From positions 53,578,001-53,642,000 of the forward strand of contig NC_059346.1 of the NCBI RefSeq assembly GCF_019703515.2: a stretch of 64,000 bases of DNA, in the 5' to 3' direction. The stretch's first letter is position 1. Each line of letters begins with the position of its first letter. Positions 44,527 through 56,727 of this stretch are shown here, in pieces. The position numbers were made by a program, and so were the translations under genes. The notes below the pieces were generated by a model. That model did no database searches. It saw only the letters and a list, made by a program, of their open reading frames with translations, and was not told where the DNA came from. The DNA comes from Myxocyprinus asiaticus. Taxonomy: Eukaryota; Chordata; Actinopteri; Cypriniformes; Catostomidae.

Positions 44527-46138
44527 CTATTTTGACATAAAAAGTTGGTTATAGCCATTAAACTTAAGGAAATCCTATTGATCGAAAATAAGGTGTGCTT
44601 TTTAACTCTCAAATTAGGACAGAAGAACAGAACTGGCATAAACTAAAGTACAGTTGTATTCTTGAACTGCCCTCTTCAGGCTACAAATGGAAAGACGGTT
44701 TAAAAAAAAAATGATGCTTGTTTAAAAGGGGTCAGTCATAACATTAAAGATGTTGCAAAATTTTCCAGGATCTTTTGAAATAAGGGTTCATTGTACTATG
44801 AAAACCTACGTTTCAGTATGGAAAACTTCCTCCCCAGTGGAAAAAAAAAAAAGGTTGGAAGCATAAGCGTTGTGACTCTGTTCCCATGTGAATGAGTAGT
44901 TTAAATATGAGTCATAAAAATACACAAGCAAAAAACTGCCCATTTAATTCAAATGATCAGTAAGAATTATTACGGTTTTTGAGCAAAATAACAAACTTCA
45001 CAAACATTATTGTACTCTATGTAAAACAAAGGGGTCTTCCTCCATGGGCCATTTACTGCCCTGAAAAGCAGAATCCTCCATGTTTTTTTTTTTTTCTTTC
45101 TTTCTGGCAACATTTGTACACAAAAAAGTTGTCTGTTTAATTACATTAATTACAAGGATTGGTACCTGAGATGCAAATGGACATCTGCTCTTGCAATATC
45201 TAGAAAATAATTAAATAAAATGCCCTATCCTGCAATCCCAAATGACTGTGAATAGCCCATCCAGCCAATTGGTGCCAGTGCTGAGAAAAGTAGCATGTAC
45301 CATTTGCAGTGTTGAGTAAGTTAATCAAAATAAGTAATCTACAACAAATTACTAAATATGTCTCTATAATTGCAATCAAATACTTTACTAATTACTGTAT
45401 TGAAAAAGTAATCACATTGCTAATTATTTACTTGTTACTTTATAAAACACATTTTACGTGAAAGTTTGTTTTCCCGCTCAACTAACTCAAAATAATGTCT
45501 GTATTTCCTCCTTGTTCATTGTCTCACATAGGCCTGTCACGATTATTAAATAATAGTCTGATCATGGTTATTTGATCTAACAACGGTTACTTGAGAAAAC
45601 CTTGATTTTTGTGCACTTTAAATTCCAATCACATTTTACTGTCCAAATAAGTGAATGAATGGCACATTTGAGTGTCTTCTGAACCGCTGTGATGTATGTG
45701 CCATCTGTGGAGGATCGTGCCAACAAAGTTGTAGATTTGGCTTGAACACTGGGGGGGGGGGGGTTGCAGCATGAAGCATTTACATGTTTCCATTGACCAT
45801 GGTATAAATAACGGGGGGGTTGTACTTGCTTGTTTTGATTATTGGGGGTTGTTACCTTCCCCCACCCCCGGAATCTACGCCCCTGCGCGCCAAACTCCCA
45901 CGAAAATATAAAAGTGGTCCGGTTATACTGTAATATAACGATTGCATAATGGCAAATATTATTTGTTGTTGTGGGTTCATACATGCAATGTTAATGACGA
46001 GATAAAAGAATGAATAAACAGAATCTCAACGGTCTTCATGTGAAATAAGGGCTCGGTTTAATCATAGAGCCTTAAAGTAACACGTGAAAGTGAAGAATTT
46101 TGGATAGAAATATTTTACTACTGCATACTACTGTATAC
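44527..46138. other. No exon seen upstream of the found mrm1 exons
   Basis: A+T-rich, with a 13-base G-run near 45752. I searched the minus strand for the missing N-terminal mrm1 exons and found none. Low-complexity words (agtaatcacattgctaatt) point to another repeat. Confidence 0.4.
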
Positions 46139-47066
46139 TTATATAATATAATATAATATAATATAATCAGGGTTGTGAGGGTTACATTTGAAATATATTC
46201 CACTACAGATTACAGAATACATGCTGTAAAATGTAATTTGTAATGTATTTCATTAGATTACTCAAGGTCAGTAATGTATTCTAAATACTTTGGATTACTT
46301 CTTCAGCACTGGTAGATTTTTTCACTTGTTTTGACTATAAAAACTCTGCCAGTACAGTAAGACAAAATACACGTTAAAAATACATTCTCTGAAAAACCTA
46401 AATATCTTATGCAGTGTTGTTTCTAAAACAAGATAAATCAAATTGATCTTGTTTTAAGGATTTTTAGAAATTTTTACAGGAAAACAACACAAAAATTATT
46501 ATCAAGAATATGATTTTTGCCCTAATATCAAAGGTCTTACTAGAAAAAAGAAATTATGATCTAACGTGAATTTTCTTGATCAAAAAATATGATCGTGTGG
46601 TAACATGTGCATGTAAAATGGCTAGAAATAGCATTTTATCTTAGCGTAAAGCTGACAATTTACACAAGGTTTATTTCTATTTCTTCTGCTCCAAACTTAC
46701 TTCAAACGTATTTCTCTGTCTGCTCGTATGAATGTAACACATCATAAGAAAGTGTTTCACCGCTGTTCAAATGCACTTTGGATCGCATCATTTATATGTA
46801 TAAATGTTTTCCATCTGAAAGGACTAAATATTAAATGAAACAAATGACAATAAAATGCAAAGTAATCTCTTCAGTAATCAAAATACTTTTTGAATGTAAC
46901 TGTATTCTAATTACCAATGATTTAAATTGTAACTGTAGTGGAATACAGTTACTTATATTTTGTATTTTAAATACGTAATCCTGTTACATGTATTCCGTTA
47001 CTCCCCAACACTGAATATAATATAATATAATATAATATAATATAATATAATATAATATAATATAAT
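46139..47066. repeat. (ATATA)n microsatellite split by a transposon
   Basis: The pentamer repeat ataatataatataatata covers 46139-46167 and continues at 47014-47066. The middle is a hAT-like MITE. The two flanks are the same repeat in the same register. Confidence 0.82.
46168..47013. mobile_element. hAT-like MITE in a microsatellite
   Basis: Starts cagggttgtgagggttac and ends gttactccccaacactg, an imperfect inverted pair of CAGNGTTG type. Eight bases on each side are identical (aatataat, 46160-46167 and 47014-47021), although a repeat flank would give this anyway. About 846 bp with no gene. Its interior words (gatcttgttttaaggatttt) resemble 1-1011 and 51290-51420. Confidence 0.7.
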
Positions 47067-47919
47067 AGCTATTCAGGTTGGCTGAGTTCCAGCAACAGTG
47101 TAAATGCAAAATGGACCAAGACTAAAGCTGACCAAAAAGAGAGACAGATATTTTAAATGTTTTTTTTTTTTTTAATATTATTTTTAATGTAATTCATAAG
47201 CTTTTAAAGCCTTAAAGGAAATCATGTAAAAGTTAAATATGAATAAATGACTTCTTAAGGTTTATGAAGCACACATACACTAACACCTATGACAAAAGCA
47301 TGACAATTTGAATGACAATTAATTGTCATAATCGTGAGAGCCCTAAAACAGAATTAATCGTCATAATCGCAATTATTTGTATGACAACAAATGTCATAAT
47401 CATGACAGCCCTAGTGGCACGTAAGCCATACATTATATGCACCACTCCTTTCTGTTACTTTATTTGGGGGAACATGCCCTTCAGCCTGCACAGACACATG
47501 ATGTATATCTGCACATAATTCATGTTTTTACACATACTCTACATGAATATTATTTTAGAAATGTGTGTAACCCAACTATTGTACTTAAAATTAACATTAT
47601 TGAAAGTCAGTACTTGTAAACTGATTACAAGAATTTAAAATATAACACATTACTTCTTTTACTTAAAATGTAATTAGATCAAAGTAACTAATTACTTTAT
47701 AATCAGATTACACCCAACACTGACCACTTGACCATGTGCTCGTAAATGTTTGCTTCAGCAGTGGTCTGGATGACAACGGCATTGAATTACCAATACTTAG
47801 TGTATAGTCAGGTGCGCAGCTACACATTTGTTGAGGGGAATGCAACATCAATGTTGTTAAATTAAAATGAAAAAAGAAATAAAATAATTTAACAATTCAT
47901 TGAGGCCTACCAGACATCA
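47067..47919. other. No gene seen
   Basis: A+T-rich; recurring ttgtcataatcgtgag words at 47320-47420 look like another degenerate repeat. Confidence 0.4.
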
Positions 47920-48240
47920 GCTATTCTTAGCATGGTTGGAGACTTGGAAGACTCTTTTCCACACCTGCATATATATAAAAAATATATATATATATATTTG
48001 CACTGTACATAACAGATTTGTATTAGATTTGCACTACCCATGTGTATGTGTGTATGTATGTATGTGTGTGTCTGTACGTATGTGTATCATTATTTTTTAT
48101 TTTTTATTATTATCTATGTCTTGCTGCTGTTTTTGTATTGTTTTTGTATTGTTGTGCACTGGAAGCTCCAGTCACCAAGACAAATTCCTTGTATGTGTAA
48201 GCATACTTGGCAATAAAGCTCATTCTGATTCTGATTCTGA
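47920..48240 (+). mobile_element. LINE-type 3' end with (ATTCTG)n tail
   Basis: Ends caataaagctcattctgatt followed by ctgattctga, i.e. an AATAAA signal and a short hexamer tail that mark many fish LINE 3' ends. Upstream is A+T-rich 3' untranslated-like sequence with (TG)n near 48045. No coding part remains. Confidence 0.55.
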
Positions 48241-48299
48241 TATTGCCCTAAATACTGTACAATTATGCCTCACACTGACAGTATCCAACTCAAATAAAC

Positions 48300-48500
48300 G
48301 GCTTAAACCAGCCTAAGTTTACTGGTCATTTTTTTTTTTTTTTTGCTGGTCTTAGCAGGCCACCAAGCTGGTTTCCACTGGCCAGGTTTTAGAGGGGGTT
48401 TGTGCACTCGTCAGCTGGTGAAGTTGGAAGACTAGCTGCCTGAGTAGCTAAACCAGCTGAACAACAGCTAGGCCTGAGAGACCAGCAAAATACCACAGCA
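48300..48500. repeat. Short inverted repeat element, ctggt-rich
   Basis: Words such as gctggtcttagcaggccacc and agctggtgaagttggaagac, with a T-run of about 17 in the centre. The repeated ctggt/accag wording suggests a small fold-back element common in cyprinids. Confidence 0.45.
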
Positions 48501-50354
48501 GGTTAAATGTATAAGTTCACAGTAACTGCTATCCACACAAGCAAACTTTTATATATATTATATATTTCATTCAAATTACTGAATTTCTTATTAACTACAT
48601 TAATCAAGGGTAAACATGTTGCTTTTAATAGGAGTCAGCTAAAGTGTTTTAATTATCTGTTTGTTAACACAGCCGCTGCTAACCAGAAATCTAACTTGCC
48701 CTACCATGGACAAACATAAAAGCAGAATATTGAATTTTAATCGAAAAGACCCAATACTTACGGAAGCCCTGAACCGCATTGTGAAAAAAAAAAATTTCAC
48801 TAGGTGAAAACAAAATTTTTTTTTGTCTTTGTGCCTTTCTGAGCATATGTCCTACAAAAACATTTTTTCTCAAAAATACAAATAAAAATTCTCAAAAAAA
48901 TTCTCAAAAAAACAAAACAAAAAAACAAAAGCCAGACAATGATTGAACATGAAGCGTGCACGATTTCCTCAAGCAGCCCTGCACCTTCCTTTAACTCGAC
49001 ATGGTGCGGTGGTTGAAGCTGACGCGTCACTCCAAAGAGTTCACTGAATTGGGCAACTCTAACACGAGTCATCCCTTTAAACACAGCACTGAAAACAGAG
49101 CAAGAGGTGTTGTAATAGTCAAATACGTCTATCTAGCACGTTTACATGGGTCAACAAATTAAAAAAGCACAATATCAATAGCAGCATCGATATGCCCGGT
49201 GGTTAATGTCATCAAAAAAACAGAAAGAACTCCTGTTGTCACACTTCACAAAGAATGCCATATGAAACATAGTAACCAGAGGTATATTCATTTAATTGTG
49301 GGATCTCAGGTATTAGTAGACTCTCAAACATTATATATGTTTCTTTTGTAGATTAGGATTTGCAAAACATTCTTTTTTTATTTTACAGTAATAAAAATAA
49401 ACAGATCACGTACCACAGCTGTCATCTATCACCTTAAGCACAAGATTTCATGATTACTGATAGTGGCACCTGGTGGCCCAGGCTGGTACTGCATGCTAAT
49501 TGTTAGCTAGCAAGCAAAAACAAATGTTTTTTTAATTATTATTTTGGAGAGAAACAATTTTTTTGGAGAGAGAAAAAAATTTTGGAGATAGAAAAACAGC
49601 ACAGCACAAGGCAAAGCAGCACAGGCCGATTTGAGAACAGCGAGTACATGTTCCTGTCGTGCACATGTGCATGATTCACTTCCGGCTGTTTCCGTTAGTG
49701 TGTTACTATGCAACAAGATGCTCAAATGTTTAGCATTAACTTCCAGCCAGTGTTTAGAAATTATTAAATGGTTGCTCAACATTTCCATGCTTGGCGTTTG
49801 TTTGCTGAATAGTAATCAATGCAAATTATACTCTACATCTAAAAGCTTTTATCTTTTGAGACCCAGTGGCGGATATGGCCGACAGATGGTGCACTGAGAC
49901 CGGGGAAGCGATTTACCGTTCACGGGATGCCGTTACAAACTTCACGTTTCAACATCTCACGCCATACAGACTGATATCACAGTGAAATCGTAAACAAGTA
50001 GGTAGGCTTTTCTTTAGCTAAAATAGGTCAGTGCTTACCAAAATGCAAAACACTGGCCCCAGTGGCCAAAGCGGTAAGTGTTGTTGGGCATATGGGCACA
50101 TCTGAGCTCCATTTCCGGGTGTAATGTCCATAGAGGAGCGCCAAAAGCAGGTTGTGAAGTGAGTTGTTTTCAGCTGTACAGGCTGTAATAAGTGAAGAGG
50201 AATGCATATTTTATAAAAACGGAACCCCTAAACCCAAACACCAAACCTAATCCTAACCTCAGTGGAGTAAAAATGTAATATTAGTTGTAAAAATGCAACC
50301 TCTGAATTGCGCTAGTCACTGATTACACTAACGTGATTACTTCCTGGTTTCAAC
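48501..50354. other. No gene seen
   Basis: No exon or element clearly assigned. An open minus-strand stretch at about 48955-49084 has no splice sites and no family I recognise. Confidence 0.4.
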
Positions 50355-50559
50355 GTGGGATCTGAACCCAGGTCTCCCACGCTGCTCACACAATGTGCTT
50401 CCGGTCGCAAAAGTACCTCATCTGTGAAAGGCTCTATTCATTTTGTGCTGCCTGCTCTCGTTGGTTTGATGAGATGGAAGTGTTCCAAAGTGAATGATTC
50501 CCCACTGATGTCAGTGCTTTTGGCCATGAAGGCCATTCCTCACAGGGTATCAAAGCCCA

Positions 50560-51125
50560 CGCCTGCCACGGCCAATGAGCCAATGCCTGCCACGGTTAAT
50601 GAGCCAGCGCCCATACCTGCCAAGGTTAACGAGCCAGCGCCCATGCCTGCCACGGTTAATGAGCCAGCGTCCATTCCTGCCACAGTCAACGAGCCAGAGC
50701 CAATGCCTGTAGCCTTGACCATCCCAGAGCCAACGCCTGTAGCCTCGATCGTCCCAGAGCCAATGCCTGTAGCCTCGACCGTCCCAGAGCCAACGCCTGT
50801 AGCCTCGACCGTCCCAGAGCCAGCACCTGTAGCCTCGACCGTCCCAGAGCCAGCACCTGTAGCCTCGATCGTCCCAGAGCCAACGGCGTAAGCCTCGACC
50901 GTCCCAGAGCCAACGGCGTTAGCCTCGACCATCCCAGAGCCAACGCCGGTAGCCTCGACCATTCCCCAGACTCTGCCCATGCTCACGACCACGGAGGTCG
51001 TTCCCCGGTCCCTGCCCATGCTCACAACTACGGAGGTCGTTCCCGGTCCCTGCCCATGCTCACGATCACAGAGGTCGTTCCCCGGTCTCTGCCCATGCTC
51101 ACGACCACGGAGGTCATTCCCTGGT
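50560..51125 (+). repeat. Coding-looking minisatellite, two adjacent arrays
   Basis: Array 1 (about 50560-50950) has 30-bp units of two types: gccaatgcctgtagcctcga ccgtcccaga-like, and gccacggttaatgagccagc-like. In frame they give a ten-residue repeat (PEPTPVASTV type), in an open frame from 50355 to 50891. Array 2 (about 50975-51125) has units of about 39 bp around cccatgctcacgaccacgga. The minus strand is also open, over 200 codons (50540-51142). No start context, splice site or promoter supports either frame, so I call this a minisatellite, possibly from a repetitive coding sequence of a mobile element. Confidence 0.6.
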
Positions 51126-51560
51126 GATTGTGTTGACAGCAAGCTCAGAGTCTTCTGAACCCAGTTCAGTCCATGCCAACTTTCTTAGCAGAACGCATGA
51201 CCAATGACACAGGAGGCAAGAGAGACATCCTGTGTTAGTGTACATAGCAGCTTGTCCTCTGTAAAGGAATTATCTGAAAAATGTCTTATTTTATTAAAAA
51301 ATCAGAAGCATCTTTAAATCAAGATACATTTTCCTGTATATTAAACTTGTATCTTAATATCTTGTATCTTAACATCTCAGGTAAATGTATCTTGATTTAA
51401 GGATGCTTAGATATTTTTACTGGAACGCATGACTAAGATACTGATTAACAGTAGATGTTTTTGTTTTTTTATGTTTAGGAGGTTTATGTAATTTTGGATT
51501 ATTTTCAATAGAGAGTCCAATATTCCCAAGTCCCGTTTAATCATGCGGGATCCTTCATAG

Positions 51561-53735
51561 GAGGTCATAAAGGACAGTCACACCATCAACACACCAGTGC
51601 AGACTATGTTCATCACGGGAGACCTTGGGCCTTCAGGGAAGTAAGTGTGACAGTACAGTTTATTAAGCACTTAAATGGGTCATATCATATATTTTTTTCT
51701 CTTAAGTCCAGTTTCCACCCTCTCTCTGTCCCCCATTTTTGTGCAACCGTACCTTTTAAGACTTGTAAATGACATGTAAATGGCCATTTTGCATGTGAAA
51801 TTAGTATCAACGCTTAGCATGGTTGAAGGTTTCCACACACTGAAATTTGTGCTCTAACTGAAAAGATCATACTGAAATGATCAGGGCCCTTGTTAAAAGT
51901 GCACTCAGTAATATTTTTGTTTATGGTGCACTCGCACTTAGTGGTGTAGAGATGCAGTATCATGCAAGAACAAATGTTTTCAGGCACTAATGCCATTGTA
52001 GAAATGTGCTATCCACAGTCAGCCATGATAATTTTTTTCTGTGGTTGAAAGTGTCCAATTACTGGGGATTATTGAGATAAAGTAAGCGAAATTCAGCTGG
52101 ACATATGATCTCAACATGGTGGCACTCAATGACAGAAAGCACTGATTGCACCTTTAAATGTGAATTTCATCTGACTGAGCCGCACTGTGTCTTACAGGTT
52201 GGGTCTGAAAGAGAACGAGTATGTATTATGCACCATAAGAGCAGACAGTAATGGAGTAATCACAATAAAACCAGACTTAAACAACAACATAGGAGCTTAC
52301 AGGCAAGGCCCTCTGCTTCCACTTCTTTAGATTAAAGTATACTTAAGATTAATGTGGGGGTGAGTTCATTGTGATTTTAGAAGGTATACTTGACTGTATT
52401 TGTCACCAGGGTGGAGATGGAGGGAGTTAAAAGAGAGGTGTGGAGACTCTATGTGGAGAACGCCTCAGCAAACATTCACACAGAGGAGAAAGAAAGAGAG
52501 CAGCACATGTACAGTGATGCATGTCCCTGTTTATCAGTTCACCTTCAGACATACTGTATGTTAGATGAGTGGTTTGGCTCTTTGACTAGATAATTCAATG
52601 GATGGTTTACCTAAAAATGAAAACAACATTTACTGACCCTCATTTTGCTCCAGACTCATATGACTTTAATTTAGTAGAATGTCCAAGATGCTCTTTTTCA
52701 TACAACGAAACTGGATTTTGGAAGAGGTGTATGGAAAAGAACAACTTGGACATTCTGCTAAACTTTTCCTTTTGTTTCCACGGAGATGAGTGTGAGTAAA
52801 TTATAACATTTTCATTTTTTTGGGTGAACTCTATCGTTTTGCTAATTTTTATCATCCAAATTGTGTACAGATTGTATGGACATTGTCCCTATTAATCATT
52901 CATTTTGAAATTGCAGCAGTACTGTTTTTGCCCCTTTGAGACTGTAAGATCTTGTTGTACTTTTTTTAGGGCGTTTATTGATTCCAGCACCCTCAAGAGA
53001 AGGAGACAGACTGTCCTGAATCAGCTGGGTGGCCAAAGTCAGCAGGGGTCTGTCCATGATGTTCTGGGTAAGATAGGTCTAAATCACTTCAGTTAGGTCC
53101 TCTATTGCTTTTGATTCCCATTAGATAGTATTACTGCTCATATTTAGGCTTAGGGATTTGAACAAACCTCTAACCCTAAGTATTAAACTTTGATGTCACA
53201 CCATACGGACATGAATGATACCTCAAATGGTGCGGCTTGTCAATGGTGTTATTAATGTTCTAAGCAATTAGACTTCGAATTGTCGCCTGGTCCAGTAGAC
53301 TTACATAGAATGAGGGACCCAAGCCATATCTAGTGACTAAAATATAGAGACTTGATGGTGGGCTCTTTTGACCTGGGACAATATACAACCACCTAGCAAT
53401 CACCCAATATACCCAAGCAGCCGCATAGCAACATCTGGTAACAACCGGAGAACACCCTAGCATCATGGCGGTGACTTTTACACTGGCAAGCACCACTCAG
53501 ATTTTCTTCAGAAAGTGAAAAAATCTTGTTGCTATTGCTTAATAACACCTTGCTATTTACTAAAAACAGATTAACAGTATATCAGATATAAAAGGTTTCT
53601 TTACTGATTAAGAGTGTATTTGTGATTTCAGAAGCATTCCAGAGGTCCCATAAACGCATGCAGGAGGCAAGAGAGACAATATCTCGAAACCTCATCAACA
53701 CCTCTGTACAATTAAACTCGGAGACTTCTACATAG
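51561..53735 (+). CDS. 3' end of an unrecognised multi-exon gene
   Basis: Five exons join in one frame: 51561-51640 (after tag; donor gtaagt), 52198-52302 (after cag; donor gcaagg), 52410-52508 (after cag; donor gtacag), 52970-53067 (after tag; donor gtaaga), 53632-53735 (after cag; stop tag at 53733). Phases agree at all four joins, which is strong evidence for a real gene. The partial product is about 160 residues. It opens as a small folded part (TMFITGDLGPSGKLGLKENE, then IRADSNGVITIKPDLN and VKREVWRLYVENASANIH) and ends in a charged, probably helical tail (STLKRRRQTVLNQL; SHKRMQEARETISRN). I cannot name the family. Upstream exons must lie left of 51561. A MITE sits in the intron at 52597-52845. 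Confidence 0.72.
52597..52845. mobile_element. Fold-back MITE in an intron
   Basis: Left arm ggatggtttacctaaaaatg, tagtagaatgtccaagatgc; right arm the inverse (ttggacattctgctaaa; gggtgaactctat). About 250 bp; no gene. Relative of the cacccaaaaatg MITEs. Confidence 0.7.
53185..53500. repeat. Second copy of the 38.7-kb dispersed repeat
   Basis: tattaaactttgatgtcaca, tgatacctcaaatggtgcgg and gcaattagacttcgaattgt parallel 38710-38850, then run into minisatellite units (caaccacctagcaatcaccc) and end gcatcatggcggtgactttt. This lies in the intron before the last exon. Confidence 0.6.
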
Positions 53736-53830
53736 GAACATTACAATTGGACATTATAATAACATGCTGCTTCTGTTTTAAGGATAATTTGGTCACTTAA
53801 TTTGCAGTATCAAATTTGTGTGTTAATGTA

Positions 53831-54352
53831 CACTACCATTCAAAAGTTTAGGGTCACTTACTCATTCTTTATTTATTTATTTTTTTTTTTCACATTTTAG
53901 AATAATAGTAAAGTCATTAAAACTATGGAATAACATAAATGGAACTATGGGAATTATGTTGTGAATAAACAAAATCCAAAATAAATCAAAACTGTGTTAT
54001 ATAAGTAGTCACCCTTTGCCTAGAATTTGCAGACATGTACTCTTGACATTTTCTCAACCAACTTCTTGAGGTATCACCCTGGGATGCTTTTTAAACAGTA
54101 TTGAAGGAGTTCCCATCTATGATAGGCACTTATTGGCTGCTTTTCTGTATTATTCGGTCCAATTTCAAAAACTTTTTTTTTATTTTTATTAAATTTTAGT
54201 TTTATAATGAAATAAATTAATATGGTGGCACAATTATATTTTTGTCTACAAAACTAATTTAAAACATTTAAGCATACGCCTTCAGATCAAAATATTTTTA
54301 AGATCATGAAAAACATTTCAGGCAAGTGACCCCAAACTTTTGAACGGTAGTG
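53831..54352. mobile_element. Tc1/mariner-type non-autonomous element
   Basis: TA on both sides (53829-53830, 54353-54354). Ends cactaccattcaaaagttta and the inverse (aaacttttgaacggtagtg), an inverted repeat of about 27 bp with two mismatches. 522 bp; the interior has no intact frame. It starts about 95 bp after the stop codon of the unrecognised gene, so it may lie in its 3' untranslated region. Confidence 0.8.
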
Positions 54353-54416
54353 TATATAGTTTCTAGAATTCAAAGAAAACATTTTTGTAGAATGTTAAAA
54401 TTTCTATTAAGATTTA

Positions 54417-54418
<2 letters not shown>

Positions 54419-54491
<73 letters not shown>
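54419..54491. repeat. (TA)n microsatellite
   Basis: About 36 uninterrupted TA units. Confidence 0.95.
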
Positions 54492-54494
<3 letters not shown>

Positions 54495-54596
54495 ACCACA
54501 TTTGAAAAAATTCTATGCATGTTTTATTCTTAATATATTATTATTATTATTTTGCAAATGCCACTTGGTTTGATGTTTTGTTGTCCATACATTTTT

Positions 54597-55318
54597 AAAG
54601 GGATAATTCACCCAAAAATAAAAATTCTTTCATCATTTACTCACCCTCAAGCCATCCCAGATGTGTATGACTTTTTCTTCTGCTAAACACATACAAAGAT
54701 TTTAGAAGAATATCTGATCTCTGTTGGTCCATACAGTGCAAGTGAATGGTGACCAGAACATTGGAGCTCCAAAAATCACATGAAGGCAGCATAAAAGTAA
54801 TTCATACGACTCCAGTGATCTAATCAATGTCTTCAGAAGTGATATGATAGTTGTGGGTGAGAAACAAATCAATATTTAAGTCCTTTTTTATTTTTTTTTT
54901 TACTATAAATCCACTTTCAAACAGCTCTCCTAAGCACTCTTTAAGAGTTCTTCTTTTATTTTTGGCGATTCGCATTCTTCGTGCATGTCGCCACCTACGG
55001 TCAGGGGAGAGAATGTTTAGTAAAAATGAATTATAAATGTATCTGTTTCTCACCCACACCTCTCATATAACTTCTGAAGACATGAATTTAACCACTGGAG
55101 TCTTATGGATTACTTTTATGCTGCCTTTATGTGCTTTTTGAGCTTCAAAGTTTTGGACCCTGTTGACTTGCATTACATGGACCTACAGAGCTGAGATATT
55201 CTTCCAAAAATCTTCGTGTGTGTTCTGCAAAAGAAAAAAAGTCTTACACATCTGGGATGGCACGAGGGTGAGTAAATAATGAGAAACTGTTCATTCTTGG
55301 GTGAACTATCTCTTTAAG
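54597..55318. mobile_element. Full-length family A fold-back MITE
   Basis: Starts aaagggataattcacccaaa and ends ttgggtgaactatctcttta. Arms of about 300 bp pair throughout: tcatcatttactcaccctca, gatgtgtatgactttttctt, gactccagtgatctaatcaa, gtgggtgagaaacaaatcaa and their inverses. The short centre (ggcgattcgcattcttcgtg) is unpaired. It is the reference copy for 8795-10146 and 58398-60246. Confidence 0.82.
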
Positions 55319-55324
55319 TGTGGC

Positions 55325-55963
55325 TTAAAGGAATGTTCCAGGTTCAATACAAGTTTAGCTCATTCGAAAGCATTTGTGGAATAATGTTTATTACCACAAA
55401 AATTTATTTTTACTCGTTCCTCCTTAAAAAAAAAAGCAAAAATGGAGGTTTCAGTGAGGCACTTACAATGGAAGTGAATGGGGCAATAAAAGTGAATGTG
55501 GCCAGTTTTTGGAGGGTTTAAACACAGAAATGTGAAGCTAACAATTTTATAAAAGCAATTTTATTAATTCTTATGTTAAAACTTGTGTATTATTTGAGCT
55601 GTATTGTTTAATTTTTAAGCGATTTAATTTTTACAGTCGTTTTAGGGTTTGTTGGCATTACATGTTCAGGGTAAAATTGGATATAACTTTACACAGAAAA
55701 GGTTAATAAGAGATTGTATCACACTAAAATCATGTTTACACATATTGTTTATGTCTTGTGGTTATACTTTTGAAAAAGTATTTTACATTAAAAAAAACTG
55801 GCCCCCATTCACTTCCATTATAAGTGCCTTACTGGAACCTCGCTTTTTGCTTTTTCTAAAGAAAAGGAGGAACGAGTAGAAATCATTTTTTGTGGTAATC
55901 TACATTATGCCACAAATGCTTTCGATTGAGCTTAACTTGTATTGAACCAGGAATTTTCCTTAA
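55325..55963. mobile_element. Family C fold-back MITE
   Basis: Starts ttaaaggaatgttccaggtt and ends ttgaaccaggaattttccttaa. Arms share gaggcacttacaatggaagt / acttccattataagtgcctt. About 640 bp, without the nested insert found at 35729-36148. Confidence 0.78.
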
Positions 55964-56727
55964 AGTGTACAAACACTTCAAGCGCTAAAAAAAACAGCAG
56001 AGGGCGCTGTCTAATGTAAGCCTCACAGTTCATAAAACATTGTCAGTCATTTGATTTATGGAATTTCAATTACACTGATCTGACTTAGTTTTTGTCATGA
56101 AACCAAGCAAATGCATTTAATTCGCATAAACTTCTGCAAGTATTGCATATCAAAAGTCACGCATGAGCGCCTGGCCTTCATTTGATTTTGATAAATACAG
56201 TGAGAACATAAAGTGAACTATCTGCACCCCTGTATTCCCAGTCTTTGAGACAGGTGCTTGGATTAGAGCAGAGCTTGCTGTCCCTCAGAACACCTGTCCA
56301 TGTGTAAAGTGAAGCGAAGTGTGCAGACTCTTCGAGTAACATGCTTCTGTGTGAAGTGCTCTCCATTTCCCTGTTGCAAGCGTAAAGCAAAGTTTAAAGA
56401 GGCCGGCAAAGTCAGGAGGCTACCCCGCTCAGCCCTGGCGCCTACAGCACCTGCTTCTGTCACAATGCATCCTGTTCTTGACCTCATGTCACTGTCTGCA
56501 GACACAAGGTCAGAGACTGTCCCATGCCACTTAAAAAAAAGAAACAAAAAAACAATGGTTGTTTGCCAGCTGTTTTTAATTCAGGAATGTGAAACATAAT
56601 TAAAGGAAACATTCTTCTCTCTTGGCTGTAACTGAAGTAAAGCTAATCAAGATTCAATTTAAAATTGTTGACTACTTTCATTGTCAGATTACCCTTCTCT
56701 CAACACCTTAATTACATTTAAAGGGTT
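55964..56727. other. No gene confirmed
   Basis: 56210-56560 has an open stretch on each strand (99 and 94 codons) and no repeat words, but no splice-site support or family recognised. A-run at 56731-56757. Confidence 0.35.

Noticed and set aside
45577..45984. 135-codon minus-strand frame
   Set aside because: Contains a G-run and low-complexity repeat sequence; no family resemblance and no splice support.
47900..48316. 138-codon plus-strand frame
   Set aside because: Lies in a LINE-like 3' end with (TG)n and (ATTCTG)n; chance frame.
48955..49084. 5' exon of mrm1 on the minus strand
   Set aside because: Open reading, but no acceptor/donor pair in phase and no resemblance to SpoU-family N-termini.
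50540..51142. 200-codon minus-strand frame as a gene
   Set aside because: It follows from a tandem repeat with unit length divisible by three; no start context or splice sites.
56300..56599. Small Cys-rich gene (99 codons)
   Set aside because: Overlapping open frames on both strands, no promoter or splice evidence, no recognised motif.
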